From the NCBI GenBank assembly GCA_002394205.1, contig DGTC01000052.1, positions 1-64,000 of the forward strand: a stretch of 64,000 nucleotides of DNA, in the 5' to 3' direction. Each line of letters starts with the position of its first letter. Position 1 is the first letter of the stretch. The notes under the pieces are model-generated. The model was given only the letters and a program-made list of their open reading frames with translations. It was not told where the DNA came from and made no database searches. Shown here in pieces: positions 47,003-56,063 of this stretch. A program made the translations under genes and the position numbers. The DNA is from Lachnospira sp. UBA4346. Lineage in GTDB: Bacteria; Bacillota; Clostridia; Lachnospirales; Lachnospiraceae.

Positions 47003-47747
47003 TAAAAATACACAAAATGATATTATTCTCGAAGTGAAAAATATGACAAAGTCTTATGACGGTCATGTTGTTTTAAATAATATCAATACAACGATTCGCA
47101 AAGGTGAAGTAATCTCCATTATCGGACCTTCCGGTTGTGGTAAATCCACATTTTTACGTTCTCTAAATCTTTTAGAAACACCTACAGACGGCCAGGTATT
47201 ATTCCATGGAACAGACCTTACAGATCCTACTGTCAACATCAACCATATCCGTGAAAAGATTGGTATGGTGTTCCAGCATTTCAATCTGTTCCCAAATATG
47301 ACAATTAAAGACAATCTGATGCTTGCCCCAATGAAAGTTGCACAGATGCCTAAAGAAGAGGCTTCTGCTCTTGCAGATTCTCTTTTAAAGAGAGTCGGTC
47401 TTTCAGATAAAGCTGATACATATCCAAATATGCTCTCAGGCGGTCAGAAGCAGCGTGTTGCAATTGCACGTGCCCTTGCGATGAATCCAGAGGTAATGCT
47501 CTTTGACGAACCTACTTCTGCACTGGATCCGGAAATGGTTGGTGAAGTATTATCTATCATGAAGGAACTTGCACAATCCGGAATGACTATGATTGTTGTT
47601 ACACATGAAATGGGATTTGCCAGAGAAGTATCCAGCCGTTGTATGTTCTTTGCTGATACAATTATCAAAGAAGAAAATACACCTGCTGAAATCTTTGATA
47701 ATCCACAGACAGACCGTTTGAAAGATTTCTTATCAAAGGTATTATAA
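46989..47747 (+). CDS. Amino-acid ABC transporter ATP-binding protein (GlnQ-like)
   Basis: A 252-residue ATPase of the polar amino-acid uptake family. Walker A is GPSGCGKST, the signature is LSGGQKQRVAIARAL, Walker B is VMLFDEPTSALDPEMVGEV and the H-loop is THEMGFA. It overlaps the permease gene by 14 bases and is translated with it. The transporter probably takes up glutamine, arginine, cystine or a similar amino acid; which one is not readable. Confidence 0.95.
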   Translation: MSADNKNTQNDIILEVKNMTKSYDGHVVLNNINTTIRKGEVISIIGPSGCGKSTFLRSLNLLETPTDGQVLFHGTDLTDPTVNINHIREKIGMVFQHFNLFPNMTIKDNLMLAPMKVAQMPKEEASALADSLLKRVGLSDKADTYPNMLSGGQKQRVAIARALAMNPEVMLFDEPTSALDPEMVGEVLSIMKELAQSGMTMIVVTHEMGFAREVSSRCMFFADTIIKEENTPAEIFDNPQTDRLKDFLSKVL

Positions 47748-47810
47748 ATTTATTACAGAACATTGTTACCGGATAAATCGTTTAAAGAAGCCCGTAACAA
47801 TATGCAGGAA

Positions 47811-47848
47811 GCCCCGATTACATCACTGATGTAACCGGGGCTATCTTT
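47811..47848 (+). terminator. Terminator of the amino-acid ABC operon
   Basis: GCCCCGATTACAT pairs with ATGTAACCGGGGC and is followed by TATCTTTGTC. Convergent with the following phosphoesterase gene. Confidence 0.85.
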
Positions 47849-47851
47849 GTC

Positions 47852-48868
47852 TTATATATCTTTATGATATTGCGCACTCTCTTGTAATGCATGTTCGCAA
47901 TAACTTTCAATTCTTTGATGCAGCAATGCTTCTACTTCCTGCTTTGTTCCACCATGAAGAAACTTTTCTTTGTACAATCTGCCAGCTGCCTTCATCCGAT
48001 GTCCGCCACCTGAACCCACACCTGCAGCAATCTGTCTTGCTAAATCTGCTGCATTCCAACGGGAATAACTGCATCGGATAGAAAAATAATAACATTCTAT
48101 ATTCTCCGTATATGCAACACTTAACTTGACTGTATCTACCTGTTGCGTAAAATCTGCTGTAATTGCTAATAATACTGGATCACAATTCGGATGCATCGGA
48201 ATAATCATCCACTGATTCTTCTCGTTAAACCAATTGTTACACAGTGCATTTCCAATAAATCCCAATTCTTCTATCTTAATATTACATTTTTCCAAATGTT
48301 CCAGCAGTTCCACATCCGGATTTAATGCAATTTTCATCTGCAAATCTACATTGTTGCGTAAATCTTTGTACGATGCCGTATCAATAAACAATCCATAAGC
48401 AAGTGCTGTATCCAATCCTATAAATTCCCTGGTAGAAACGGATTCTTCTTCAAGCATCTCCCAAATAATCGTCGCACAGCTTTGGTAATTTTCATCTACA
48501 AAATAATGTGTAACTTTCTGTTGTGCTGCATAATTCCGAATTGGACAATGGTGGTCTATCACCGCAATATGTTCTGCCTTAAACTGCGTTACATTTCCAC
48601 TGCCATACTGACAATCTACCGTTACAAGCAAATCACACGCCGGAAGCTCTGTCACATAAGAAATCGGAATTCCACATTCTTCTATCATCAACTCAATCGA
48701 ATATTTGCGAATTCGTACATTACCACCATAAATGATTGTTGCCGGAATTCCACAATAGCTAAAATAACAATACAATCCATACGCAGAAGCAAGTGCATCC
48801 GGGTCTGGATTGTCATGACACTGTATACATATTCTTTTGTATTGTTTTAATTCTTTTAATATACTCAT
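47852..48868 (-). CDS. DHH/DHHA1 phosphoesterase, NrnA-like
   Basis: A 338-residue phosphoesterase. HDNPDPDALAS at about residues 18-28, LVTVDCQYG and AVIDHHCP are the metal-binding DHH motifs, and GVGSGGGHRMKAAG near residue 300 is the DHHA1 nucleic-acid binding motif. Relatives degrade nanoRNA, 3',5'-phosphoadenosine phosphate or cyclic dinucleotides. The single membrane-free domain and length fit NrnA rather than GdpP. Start at 48868 after AAGGTG. Confidence 0.88.
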   Translation of the reverse strand: MSILKELKQYKRICIQCHDNPDPDALASAYGLYCYFSYCGIPATIIYGGNVRIRKYSIELMIEECGIPISYVTELPACDLLVTVDCQYGSGNVTQFKAEHIAVIDHHCPIRNYAAQQKVTHYFVDENYQSCATIIWEMLEEESVSTREFIGLDTALAYGLFIDTASYKDLRNNVDLQMKIALNPDVELLEHLEKCNIKIEELGFIGNALCNNWFNEKNQWMIIPMHPNCDPVLLAITADFTQQVDTVKLSVAYTENIECYYFSIRCSYSRWNAADLARQIAAGVGSGGGHRMKAAGRLYKEKFLHGGTKQEVEALLHQRIESYCEHALQESAQYHKDI

Positions 48869-48919
48869 ACAAGCACCTTGTATCTATACCATACGATTTG
48901 ATTGTATCGAAATCAATTT

Positions 48920-49276
48920 TTATAAAACTTCTTTCGCAGCATTTCCTAAATTCTCAAACTGTGGAATTAAATTCTGAATTGCCTTTGCAATTTCTGTATC
49001 ATCCTTTGCTTTAATTGCTTCGCTAAAATCAATAATTCCCTGATTAAATGTTTCCTTGTGAATTCGCTCTGTCTTTTCATTTAAAACTTCCATTGTTCCA
49101 TTCACTACCTGAACTTCCCAATTAATTGCATCAATAATCCCCTTTAAAAATGCATCTGTATCATCCAAACGTGCTCCTGATAATTCTTTCACGATAATAT
49201 TCATATTTTTAACCAAACGGTCGTTAAATTCTACTAATGTTTCTAATGCTTCTTTCTGTTCTGCTAATGTACTCAT
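48920..49276 (-). CDS. Small helical protein of unknown function
   Basis: A 118-residue, probably all-helical, acidic protein (LAEQKEALETLVEFNDRLVKNM, GTMEVLNEKTERIHKETFNQG). No motif is recognised; its size and helix pattern resemble small four-helix-bundle proteins. It stands between a phosphoesterase and a nucleosidase-like gene on the same strand. A GGAGG-like site lies somewhat far upstream of the ATG. Confidence 0.6.
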   Translation of the reverse strand: MSTLAEQKEALETLVEFNDRLVKNMNIIVKELSGARLDDTDAFLKGIIDAINWEVQVVNGTMEVLNEKTERIHKETFNQGIIDFSEAIKAKDDTEIAKAIQNLIPQFENLGNAAKEVL

Positions 49277-49353
49277 ATTCTTCTTTTATCCTCCACTCCG
49301 TTGTAACACCTTTTATGTGTTATATATGTTATCGGCTATTTTCTGCATTTTCT

Positions 49354-50010
49354 TTAATACTTTACGGGAGAATCCATGTAATTGTGCGTAATACTTCTTA
49401 TTGCGGTATCTATGGTTCGGTTGATAATTTCATTTTTTTCTTCGGTTGTTATACACTCATTCTCCCCAGAATATGCTGTTACACCTTTTACAGATGCATA
49501 TGGAATCCCTGCAAGTGCTGCAACGATACCAAGTACCCCGCTATCTCTGTCTATCAGTGAAGTCATATGCAGCATGCGAATTTTTTGTGCCAGATATGAA
49601 TCCTGAATATGATTGTCATAACTTTCACAATCCTGTTCTATTGCCTCATAATTACAAATCCCTGCTGCGTTTCTGATACGATTTCGATATTCCCGGTTCG
49701 TACAATAACATTTTCCCCGCATCCATATATGATTCATAATTCCAAGTCTGCCAATACTCATATGTGCTTTGTCGACAGACGTACAACTTCCTGTAAGGAT
49801 ACATCCGTCTATATGATGCCGTTCTATCAGTCTTCCCATTCCAAATGCTGTCTGTACTTTTCCTTCCGGAAGAATTACAAACAAAAATGTTATTTCATCA
49901 TTATAGACATGTACAATTTGAATTCCTGCGGATTCCTCTACCGAAAGAATTCGATAGGATTGCATCAATTGTCTCCAATCCGCTTCCTGTGTTGTTATAA
50001 TTGCAAACAC
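49354..50010 (-). CDS. Divergent nucleosidase-like (MTA/SAH nucleosidase superfamily) protein
   Basis: A 218-residue protein starting with GTG at 50010, after GTGGGGAAAT. The fold signs of nucleoside phosphorylases are present: MFAIITTQEADW at the start, DGCILTGSCTSVD in the middle, and DRDSGVLGIVAALAGIPYASVKGVTAYSG, equivalent to the EMEGAAIA...SD segment of MTA/SAH nucleosidase. The catalytic glutamate and aspartate of that segment are not conserved, so activity may differ or be lost. Neighbour on the left is a small helical protein. Confidence 0.6.
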   Translation of the reverse strand: MFAIITTQEADWRQLMQSYRILSVEESAGIQIVHVYNDEITFLFVILPEGKVQTAFGMGRLIERHHIDGCILTGSCTSVDKAHMSIGRLGIMNHIWMRGKCYCTNREYRNRIRNAAGICNYEAIEQDCESYDNHIQDSYLAQKIRMLHMTSLIDRDSGVLGIVAALAGIPYASVKGVTAYSGENECITTEEKNEIINRTIDTAIRSITHNYMDSPVKY

Positions 50011-50219
50011 ATTTCCCCACTTCTATTTTACATAATGCCATACAAGTAAATATTTTCTGCCTTATGTAACATGCTATTGTTTTCTGAATTATATGCATCT
50101 TTCTGTAAAATTATTCCCTGACGATTCTCTGCAATTGAATTGTTCCATTTTTATCAAAATTGCATATATATAAATTAGGTAGCAACTATACTGCCAAAAC
50201 AAATATAAGGAGTTCTTTT

Positions 50220-51101
50220 ATGGCGACACAAATTACAAACAGTGCAACACTGAGCTATTCATCCGACGGAAATACAATGACTGTTTCCTCAAATATTGCC
50301 AGTGCCACATTAAATGGTCCTATGACTGCAAGCAAATGCTCTCTTGACGATTCGTATCGTTTTCTCGAAGACATTGTCTATGATATTTTTGTAACAAATA
50401 CCGGTTCTACCCCTCTGACAAATATAAAAATCGTTGATAACCTCGGTACCTATGCCCTCGCAAACGGCACCAATGTAACACCGCTTGATTATGTTGGAGA
50501 AAATCGTTTATTTATTGACAATGTTCCACAGTCAACGGTCATTACGCCAACCGTAGCTCCTGCAGGTGATAGTATTACATTTACCATTCCTAACCTTGCA
50601 GCCGGCAGTACGATGATGCTGCAGTTTATTACAAAGACGACTGCTTATGCACCATTCGGTCAGGCTGATTCTTCTATTACCAACAAATTCTCCGTAACGG
50701 CTGACACCGTAACACAGCCTGTAACAGGCTCTTATACTATTGATGCATCGCAGTATGCAGATGTTTCTATTACGAAAGAAATGACACCAAAAAACCTTGT
50801 ATCCGGTTCTCCAATCAACTATACGTTTGAAATCAGTAATTATGGAAATGCTTCCGCAGAAAATATTGTCTTGCGTGATGCTTTTTCTCCAGAGCCAATC
50901 ATCACTTCCGTTACTGTAAACAACACACCCGTGGCATCTACAGAATACTCTTATCTTGACGGTGTATTCTTATATCCTTCAACAACTGCCACAGCTACCA
51001 CATTTTCACTTGCTCCTGCAGGTTTCGTCCAGAATCCAGTAACGGGCGAAACTTCTGTAACTCCGACAACAACAACGATTGTCATTACCGGTACAATTTA
51101 A
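50220..51101 (+). CDS. DUF11-repeat protein
   Basis: A 293-residue protein with two DUF11-like repeats of Ig-type beta fold: VYDIFVTNTGSTPLTNIKIVDNLG (near 50-75) and INYTFEISNYGNASAENIVLRDAF (near 200-225). The N-terminal region (ITNSATLSYSSDGNTMTVSSN) is rich in Thr/Ser/Asn. There is no signal peptide, sortase motif or membrane helix, although such repeats are usually on surface proteins. It is therefore odd; non-classical export or a cytoplasmic matrix role are possible. Start after AAGGAG. Confidence 0.75.
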   Translation: MATQITNSATLSYSSDGNTMTVSSNIASATLNGPMTASKCSLDDSYRFLEDIVYDIFVTNTGSTPLTNIKIVDNLGTYALANGTNVTPLDYVGENRLFIDNVPQSTVITPTVAPAGDSITFTIPNLAAGSTMMLQFITKTTAYAPFGQADSSITNKFSVTADTVTQPVTGSYTIDASQYADVSITKEMTPKNLVSGSPINYTFEISNYGNASAENIVLRDAFSPEPIITSVTVNNTPVASTEYSYLDGVFLYPSTTATATTFSLAPAGFVQNPVTGETSVTPTTTTIVITGTI

Positions 51102-51145
51102 TCCGGCAAAAAGCATTGCATATAATTTCTTAACAAACAAAAATA

Positions 51146-51190
51146 GGAGTAGACGTTCACAAAATTTAATGGAACGTTCTACTCCTTCCT
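51146..51190. terminator. Bidirectional terminator
   Basis: GGAGTAGACGTTC pairs with GAACGTTCTACTCC, followed by TTCCTTCTT. It separates the convergent DUF11 and ABC-F genes. Confidence 0.85.
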
Positions 51191-51244
51191 TCTTACAATC
51201 GTAAAGCATATACTATACCAATTTTTATAAAACTGACACAAATC

Positions 51245-53050
51245 TTATGCTTCTAATTTCTCTAACAATGCATTTGCCTTCTGAAAATCATTCTCTAACA
51301 ACGCCTGCTCCACTGCACGTTCTGCTTCTTTTCTTGTCTGCTCCTGAATCAAGTATTCTTTATCAAAATAATTCGCATAAATCATCTGACGGAACTTACG
51401 GATACTCATCTTACGCACCGTATGATTATCCACAAATAATACATAATCCATACAATTTGCCACCGTATAGAAATCATGTGATACACACAACACAGCTCCA
51501 CGGTATTCGCGAACCGCCTCCTCAAGTGCTTTCTGTGCGTATAAATCCAGATGACTATTCGGCTCATCTAATAACAACAAATCCATCTCTGTACGTGCTA
51601 ATTTTGCCAGCTGCAACAGATTCTTTTCCCCACCGGAAAGCGTTGAAACCTTCTGTTTTCGAATGTCTGCCGGCAGACAAAAGGTGTCTAAATAATTGCA
51701 TTGTTCTTCTTTTAACTCGATTCCAATTTCTTCTAACACATCTGCAACCGTCTGATTATCCTGCAGCATTTCGTCCGGGAGCTGTGACAGATACGCCACA
51801 CGTGCCCCTTGTGCATAATGAATTGCCGGATTCTTTCCTGCATAAATTTCATGCAACAATGTCGTTTTACCAGTTCCATTTGCACCAACAATCGCTACTT
51901 TATCAGTCGCTCCAATGGTAAATGATACCTGTTGTAATAAATCTTCCCCAAATGACAATGCATAATCAGTGACTTCCAAAACCGGACACTCTACATTTGT
52001 TAAAATATTATCAATGTTATTTTCCTGCTCTTGTAATACCTGCATATCCTCATCCTGCGGTACCACATCCATCTCTGATTCTTTTCCTGTATGAAATGCA
52101 ATCTGCGGAGCTTTTTCTTCTAAAAATGGTGGTAAAACCCTCTTTGCTTCTAATCGTTCCACCAATGAAACACGCGCATGTAATTGACGGCCAATCGCTG
52201 CATTTGAAAAATAAGTTGCATCCTTGCGAAGCTGTTCTACAATCTTCTGGTTTCGCTCAATCTCTTCTGTATCTGCTGCCGCTGCTTCCTGTAATTGTGC
52301 CTTCATCTTCAACAAATAGAGCTGATACTCCGGATATGTTCCCACAAACTGCTGTAACTGACTGTTCTCTAAATGTAAAATGGTATCAAAACAGTGATTC
52401 AGCAAATATCGGTTATGTGTAATAACCAGCAACGTTCCTTTATACGTATTAATCAACTCTTTTAACGCATTTAAATTCGCAAAATCAAGGAAAACATCTG
52501 GTTCATCCATAACTAAAAAATCCGGTACTATAAGCATTTCCCGCATTACCTGAATTAGTTTAAATTCGCCGCCGCTTAATTGATTGATTCCAATATCTGC
52601 ACGGTTTTCTAATCCTGCAACTTTCAGCGTCTTTTTGATATTTACTTCATAATTATTCCCATCCACACGGTCTATTGCATCCAAAATATCCTGATACTGT
52701 GCCATCACCGCGTCAAAATCTTCTGCATCTGACATCTTTGCACAAATATCATCCATTTCCTGCTGCAATGTCACAAACTCCGTACTCAGATAATCAAACA
52801 CCGTCATTGTACTGTCTCTGTCTACATCAGAAAACTGACTGACATAACCGGTACGGCAATCCTGCTTCTTTGTAATAATTCCGTCATAGAGATATTTATC
52901 CTCATGCAATATCATATCAATCAGGGTGCTTTTTCCTGTTCCATTACTTCCAATAAACGCACAGTGCGCATTGTCTTCTATTGTAAATGTGATATTCTCA
53001 TATAAGTCTTTCTGAGGATATCCAAATGATACATTCTTAACTTCGATCAT
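51245..53050 (-). CDS. ABC-F family ATPase
   Basis: A 601-residue soluble protein with two ABC domains and no membrane helix. The first has Walker A GSNGTGKST, a weak signature SGGEFK and DEPDVFLDF; the second has GANGTGKTT, LSGGEKNLLQLA and DEPNSHLDL. A charged linker of about 100 residues separates them. ABC-F proteins act on ribosomes: some protect from antibiotics, others are translation factors. The first-domain DEPD..LD variant makes this a distinct subfamily. Start at 53050 after AAGGAG, not the upstream frame to 53068. Confidence 0.88.
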   Translation of the reverse strand: MIEVKNVSFGYPQKDLYENITFTIEDNAHCAFIGSNGTGKSTLIDMILHEDKYLYDGIITKKQDCRTGYVSQFSDVDRDSTMTVFDYLSTEFVTLQQEMDDICAKMSDAEDFDAVMAQYQDILDAIDRVDGNNYEVNIKKTLKVAGLENRADIGINQLSGGEFKLIQVMREMLIVPDFLVMDEPDVFLDFANLNALKELINTYKGTLLVITHNRYLLNHCFDTILHLENSQLQQFVGTYPEYQLYLLKMKAQLQEAAAADTEEIERNQKIVEQLRKDATYFSNAAIGRQLHARVSLVERLEAKRVLPPFLEEKAPQIAFHTGKESEMDVVPQDEDMQVLQEQENNIDNILTNVECPVLEVTDYALSFGEDLLQQVSFTIGATDKVAIVGANGTGKTTLLHEIYAGKNPAIHYAQGARVAYLSQLPDEMLQDNQTVADVLEEIGIELKEEQCNYLDTFCLPADIRKQKVSTLSGGEKNLLQLAKLARTEMDLLLLDEPNSHLDLYAQKALEEAVREYRGAVLCVSHDFYTVANCMDYVLFVDNHTVRKMSIRKFRQMIYANYFDKEYLIQEQTRKEAERAVEQALLENDFQKANALLEKLEA

Positions 53051-53198
53051 TCCTAGTCTCCTTTGCATTAATCATGCATATTCTTCCTATGAATTATCTA
53101 AGATTGTTACCATTTTGTCAATAAATTAATTCTGATTTCGTAAGAACAACATACACGATTGGCATCTGGAGCGTATTTGTAATTTATATTTCACTCAA

Positions 53199-53227
53199 TA
53201 GACAGCAACGTAAAAATGCGTTATAAT
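53199..53227 (+). promoter_or_regulatory. Promoter of metY
   Basis: TAGACA (53199-53204) and TATAAT (53222-53227) are 17 bases apart. A second weaker -10-like TACAAT lies at 53287-53292 next to the attenuator hairpin. Confidence 0.6.
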
Positions 53228-53292
53228 ATTATATAATCATTCGTAAAATTGTATTATTTATTCTTTCATTTTATTTTAAAAAAGAGTACAAT

Positions 53293-53346
53293 AGCGTATA
53301 TACCTAAATTCCTAAAGGATATAAGGTATATATGCTATTTTTATAT
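53293..53346 (+). promoter_or_regulatory. Leader hairpin with T-run before metY (possible attenuator)
   Basis: AGCGTATATACCT (53293-53305) and AGGTATATATGCT (53324-53336) form a 13-pair stem with a small inner CCT/AGG hairpin, followed by ATTTTTATATTTTTTT. This is a full intrinsic terminator located between the promoter and the metY start. No SAM-riboswitch core or T-box motif was seen in the 60 bases before it, so the signal that would relieve it is unknown. Confidence 0.65.
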
Positions 53347-53370
53347 TTTTTTCATAAAAGGAGATTTACA

Positions 53371-54657
53371 ATGAACAATTACTCTATTGGTACAAAAGCC
53401 GTTCAGGCAGGTTATACCCCTAATAACGGAGAGCCGCGACAGATTCCGATTATCCAGTCTACAACATTTAAATATGATACCAGCGAAGATATGGGAAAAC
53501 TCTTTGATTTAGAGGCTTCCGGCTATTTTTATTCCAGATTGCAAAACCCTACCAATGATTATGTTGCCGCAAAAATCGCAGCCCTGGAAGGCGGCTCTGC
53601 TGCAATGCTTACTTCTTCCGGTCAGGCAGCAAACTTTATGGCAATCTTTAATATCTGCGAATGTGGTGACCATATTGTTGCCTCTTCTTCTATCTATGGC
53701 GGAACGTTTAATTTAATTGCAGTAACACTTGCGAAAATGGGCATTACTTCTACATTTGTAAGTCCTGACTGCACAGAAGAAGAATTGTCTGCTGCATTTC
53801 AGGATAATACAAAGTTACTCTTTGGCGAAACAATTGCAAACCCTGCATTAACGGTTCTTGATATTGAAAAATTTGCAAAAGTTGCTCACAAACACGGCGT
53901 TCCTTTCATGGTGGATAATACATTTCCTACACCTATCAACTGCCGCCCTATCGAATGGGGTGCTGATATTGTTACCCATTCTACAACCAAATATATGGAC
54001 GGTCACGGTGCCTGCTTAGGTGGTGCAATTGTCGATGCCGGCAAGTTTGACTGGATGGCTCATGCAGACAAGTATCCTGGTCTGTGTACACCTGATGATT
54101 CTTACCATGGAATCACTTATGCTGAAAAATTCGGCAAAGAAGGTGCTTTTATTACCAAATGTACTTCTCAGTTAATGCGTGATTTCGGTTGTATGCAGTC
54201 ACCACAGCATGCATTTATTTTAAATCTCGGTCTGGAGTCCCTTCACGTTCGTATGCCAAAACACGTAGAAAACGGTCAGGCTGTTGCAGAATTCTTAGAA
54301 GCACAGCCACAGGTTGCATTTGTCAACTATTCCGGACTTCCTTCTAATAAATATTATGAAACGGCAAAGAAGTATCTTCCAAATGGCGGATGCGGTGTTG
54401 TTTCTTTTGAATTAAAGGGCGGTCGTGCCGCTGCAGAAACCTTTATGAAAAATTTAAAGTTGGCAGCGATTGAAACACATGTTGCCGATGCAAGAACCTG
54501 TTGCTTAAATCCTGCAACTTCTACACATCGTCAGATGAATGATGAACAGTTAAAAGAGGCCGGAATTCCAGCAGGATTAATCAGAATTTCCTGTGGTCTG
54601 GAAGATAAGGAAGATTTGATTGCCGATTTGGCTCAGGCACTGGAAAAAATTCAGTAA
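53371..54657 (+). CDS. metY: O-acetylhomoserine aminocarboxypropyltransferase (sulfhydrylase)
   Basis: A 428-residue PLP enzyme that joins O-acetylhomoserine with sulfide or methanethiol to give homocysteine or methionine. The family features are YSRLQNPTNDYVAAKIAALEGGSAAMLTSSGQAA, FMVDNTFPTPINCRPIEWGADIVTHSTTKYMDGHG with the PLP lysine in STTKY, and the C-terminal RISCGLEDKEDLIADL. The length matches MetY rather than shorter MetB/MetC. Start after AAAAGGAG. It is preceded by an attenuator-like hairpin and ends one base before repeat R3. Confidence 0.94.
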   Translation: MNNYSIGTKAVQAGYTPNNGEPRQIPIIQSTTFKYDTSEDMGKLFDLEASGYFYSRLQNPTNDYVAAKIAALEGGSAAMLTSSGQAANFMAIFNICECGDHIVASSSIYGGTFNLIAVTLAKMGITSTFVSPDCTEEELSAAFQDNTKLLFGETIANPALTVLDIEKFAKVAHKHGVPFMVDNTFPTPINCRPIEWGADIVTHSTTKYMDGHGACLGGAIVDAGKFDWMAHADKYPGLCTPDDSYHGITYAEKFGKEGAFITKCTSQLMRDFGCMQSPQHAFILNLGLESLHVRMPKHVENGQAVAEFLEAQPQVAFVNYSGLPSNKYYETAKKYLPNGGCGVVSFELKGGRAAAETFMKNLKLAAIETHVADARTCCLNPATSTHRQMNDEQLKEAGIPAGLIRISCGLEDKEDLIADLAQALEKIQ

Positions 54658-54888
54658 GTTTCGGTTTGTGGATGTACTCTGCCTGATAGATGGACGGAGA
54701 AATTTGACGTACGGACGCCTATCGAAAAAGATAAATTTATTTTGAAAACGCAAACTCGCCTACGGCTCAAACAGTGCGCTTTTCAAAATAAATTATTTTT
54801 CCGATATGCTGGGTTTCATTCAATCAAGGTATTCTCCGATGCGTATCTACTTACGGCATCGCCACAAACCTTTGGGCGTGGTGGCGTT

Positions 54889-55293
54889 GGACTGTATTGG
54901 TTATTCCTAGTGGATTGCTTTAACGGACGAAGAGATGGATAGATGAATTCTGGTAGAAACGCAAAACTCGCCTGCGGCTCAAACAAGTTGCAGTCATCCA
55001 AATAATATTTTCCTGCTTGCTGTGTTTTACTTCATCAGGATATTCTCTGGTGCATAGCTACTTTCGGCATCGCCACAAACCTTTGGGGTTGGTGGCTGTT
55101 GGACTGTATTGGTTATTCCTAATGGATTGCTTTAACGGACGAAGAGATGGATAGATGAATTCTGGTAGAAACGCAAAACTCGCCTGCGGCTCAAACATGT
55201 TGCAGTCATCCAAATAATATTTTCCTGCTTGCTGTGTTTTACTTCATCAGGATATTCTCTGGTGCATAGCTACTTTCGGCATCGCCACAAACC
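54889..55293. repeat. 212-base tandem duplication inside R3
   Basis: GGACTGTATTGGTTATTCCTA begins the unit at 54889 and again at 55101; the two copies run almost identically through GCATCGCCACAAACCT. The unit is single in R4, so the duplication is recent or lost in R4. The second copy ends in the shorter variant CTACTGGGGGTG. Confidence 0.8.
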
Positions 55294-55975
55294 TACTGGG
55301 GGTGTTGGGATTCCGGAGGAGTATCGCTGACGAATGTATTTAATTGCGATTCGAACGGATATGAACTTTTCTTTTCAATTGTTCGTTTGCTGAGAGGCAT
55401 TTCCTTCGTGTATTTTTTAGTATACGTCTGTGTTCGGAAAGGCTACATCTCTTAGTAAGGTAGCTTTGTTGTTTGATAACTTATTGAATTATCAACGTAT
55501 TGATTGCCCTCGTGAAGTAAATAATTCGAACAGTATTTGTTTTCAATCGAATATACAAAACGGTGAAAGATTTAACGATTTAAATTGCAACTATAATTTA
55601 TTAGGATCATCGTGATAATGATTCCAATGGACATTGATTGTTATGGCTGTTTATAGTCCGACATTTACGGATTACATTTGTAAATCTTAAGATATACAGG
55701 GAAAGAGACATTCATTGTTGACAAACAGTTGCGAGGCTTCCGTCGGGAGCTTTCGAGTCGCATGGGCACAAAGCGAACTGTTTGAGCCGCAGGCGAGGCC
55801 CAGCGACTGCCCATAATAAGCGCGAGGAAGCGAGCAGGAAATGAAGCATGTTTGTCAATAATGATATGGCTCTTGACCGTCCGTTCGTTTAAAAGTTTCT
55901 TTGTAACATTCCACTACATTACGCAGTGCGATTCGCAATTCGCTGCGCTTCTTGCTCATCCGTGCTGTCGCACTA

Positions 55976-56041
55976 TCAAAAAGAAATAACAAATACTCTC
56001 TTGTGCGCAAGCTCCCATTGAGTATTTGTTATTTCTTTTTG
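55976..56041. terminator. Perfect terminal hairpin of R3
   Basis: AAAAAGAAATAACAAATACT pairs with AGTATTTGTTATTTCTTTTT, with a T-run on each strand; the loop is about 25 bases. It is directly after the dxs stop and probably ends that transcript. The equivalent hairpin in R4 is at 62158-62222. Confidence 0.85.
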
Positions 56042-56063
56042 GCACTGCTCGTTAAATCGGAAT

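Larger units (their letters stand above)
54658..56063 (-). repeat. Dispersed repeat copy R3, left arm of the inverted pair
   Basis: A 1.4-kb non-coding element that fills the whole space between the metY and dxs stop codons. It is the reverse complement of R4 over most of its length, with a second copy of a 212-base internal unit. Landmarks from left: TTTCGGTTTGTGGATGTACT terminus, A/T-arm hairpin (54731-54794), two 212-base units each with a hairpin (apexes near 54965 and 55177), a region with a short hydrophobic reading frame (about 55300-55450), the GGGCA hairpin (55762-55814), a nested GTGCGA stem and a terminal hairpin (55976-56041). No transposase is present. Confidence 0.9.

Noticed and set aside
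53228..53292. SAM riboswitch upstream of metY
   Set aside because: The leader is short and no SAM-I core motif was found; only a terminator-like hairpin.
54731..54794. Integron attC-like sites for the constant-apex hairpins
   Set aside because: The conserved GTTRRRY/RYYYAAC ends are missing and no integrase is present.
54889..55293. Direct repeats suggestive of a CRISPR array
   Set aside because: The unit is 212 bases, there are only two copies and no spacer pattern or cas gene.
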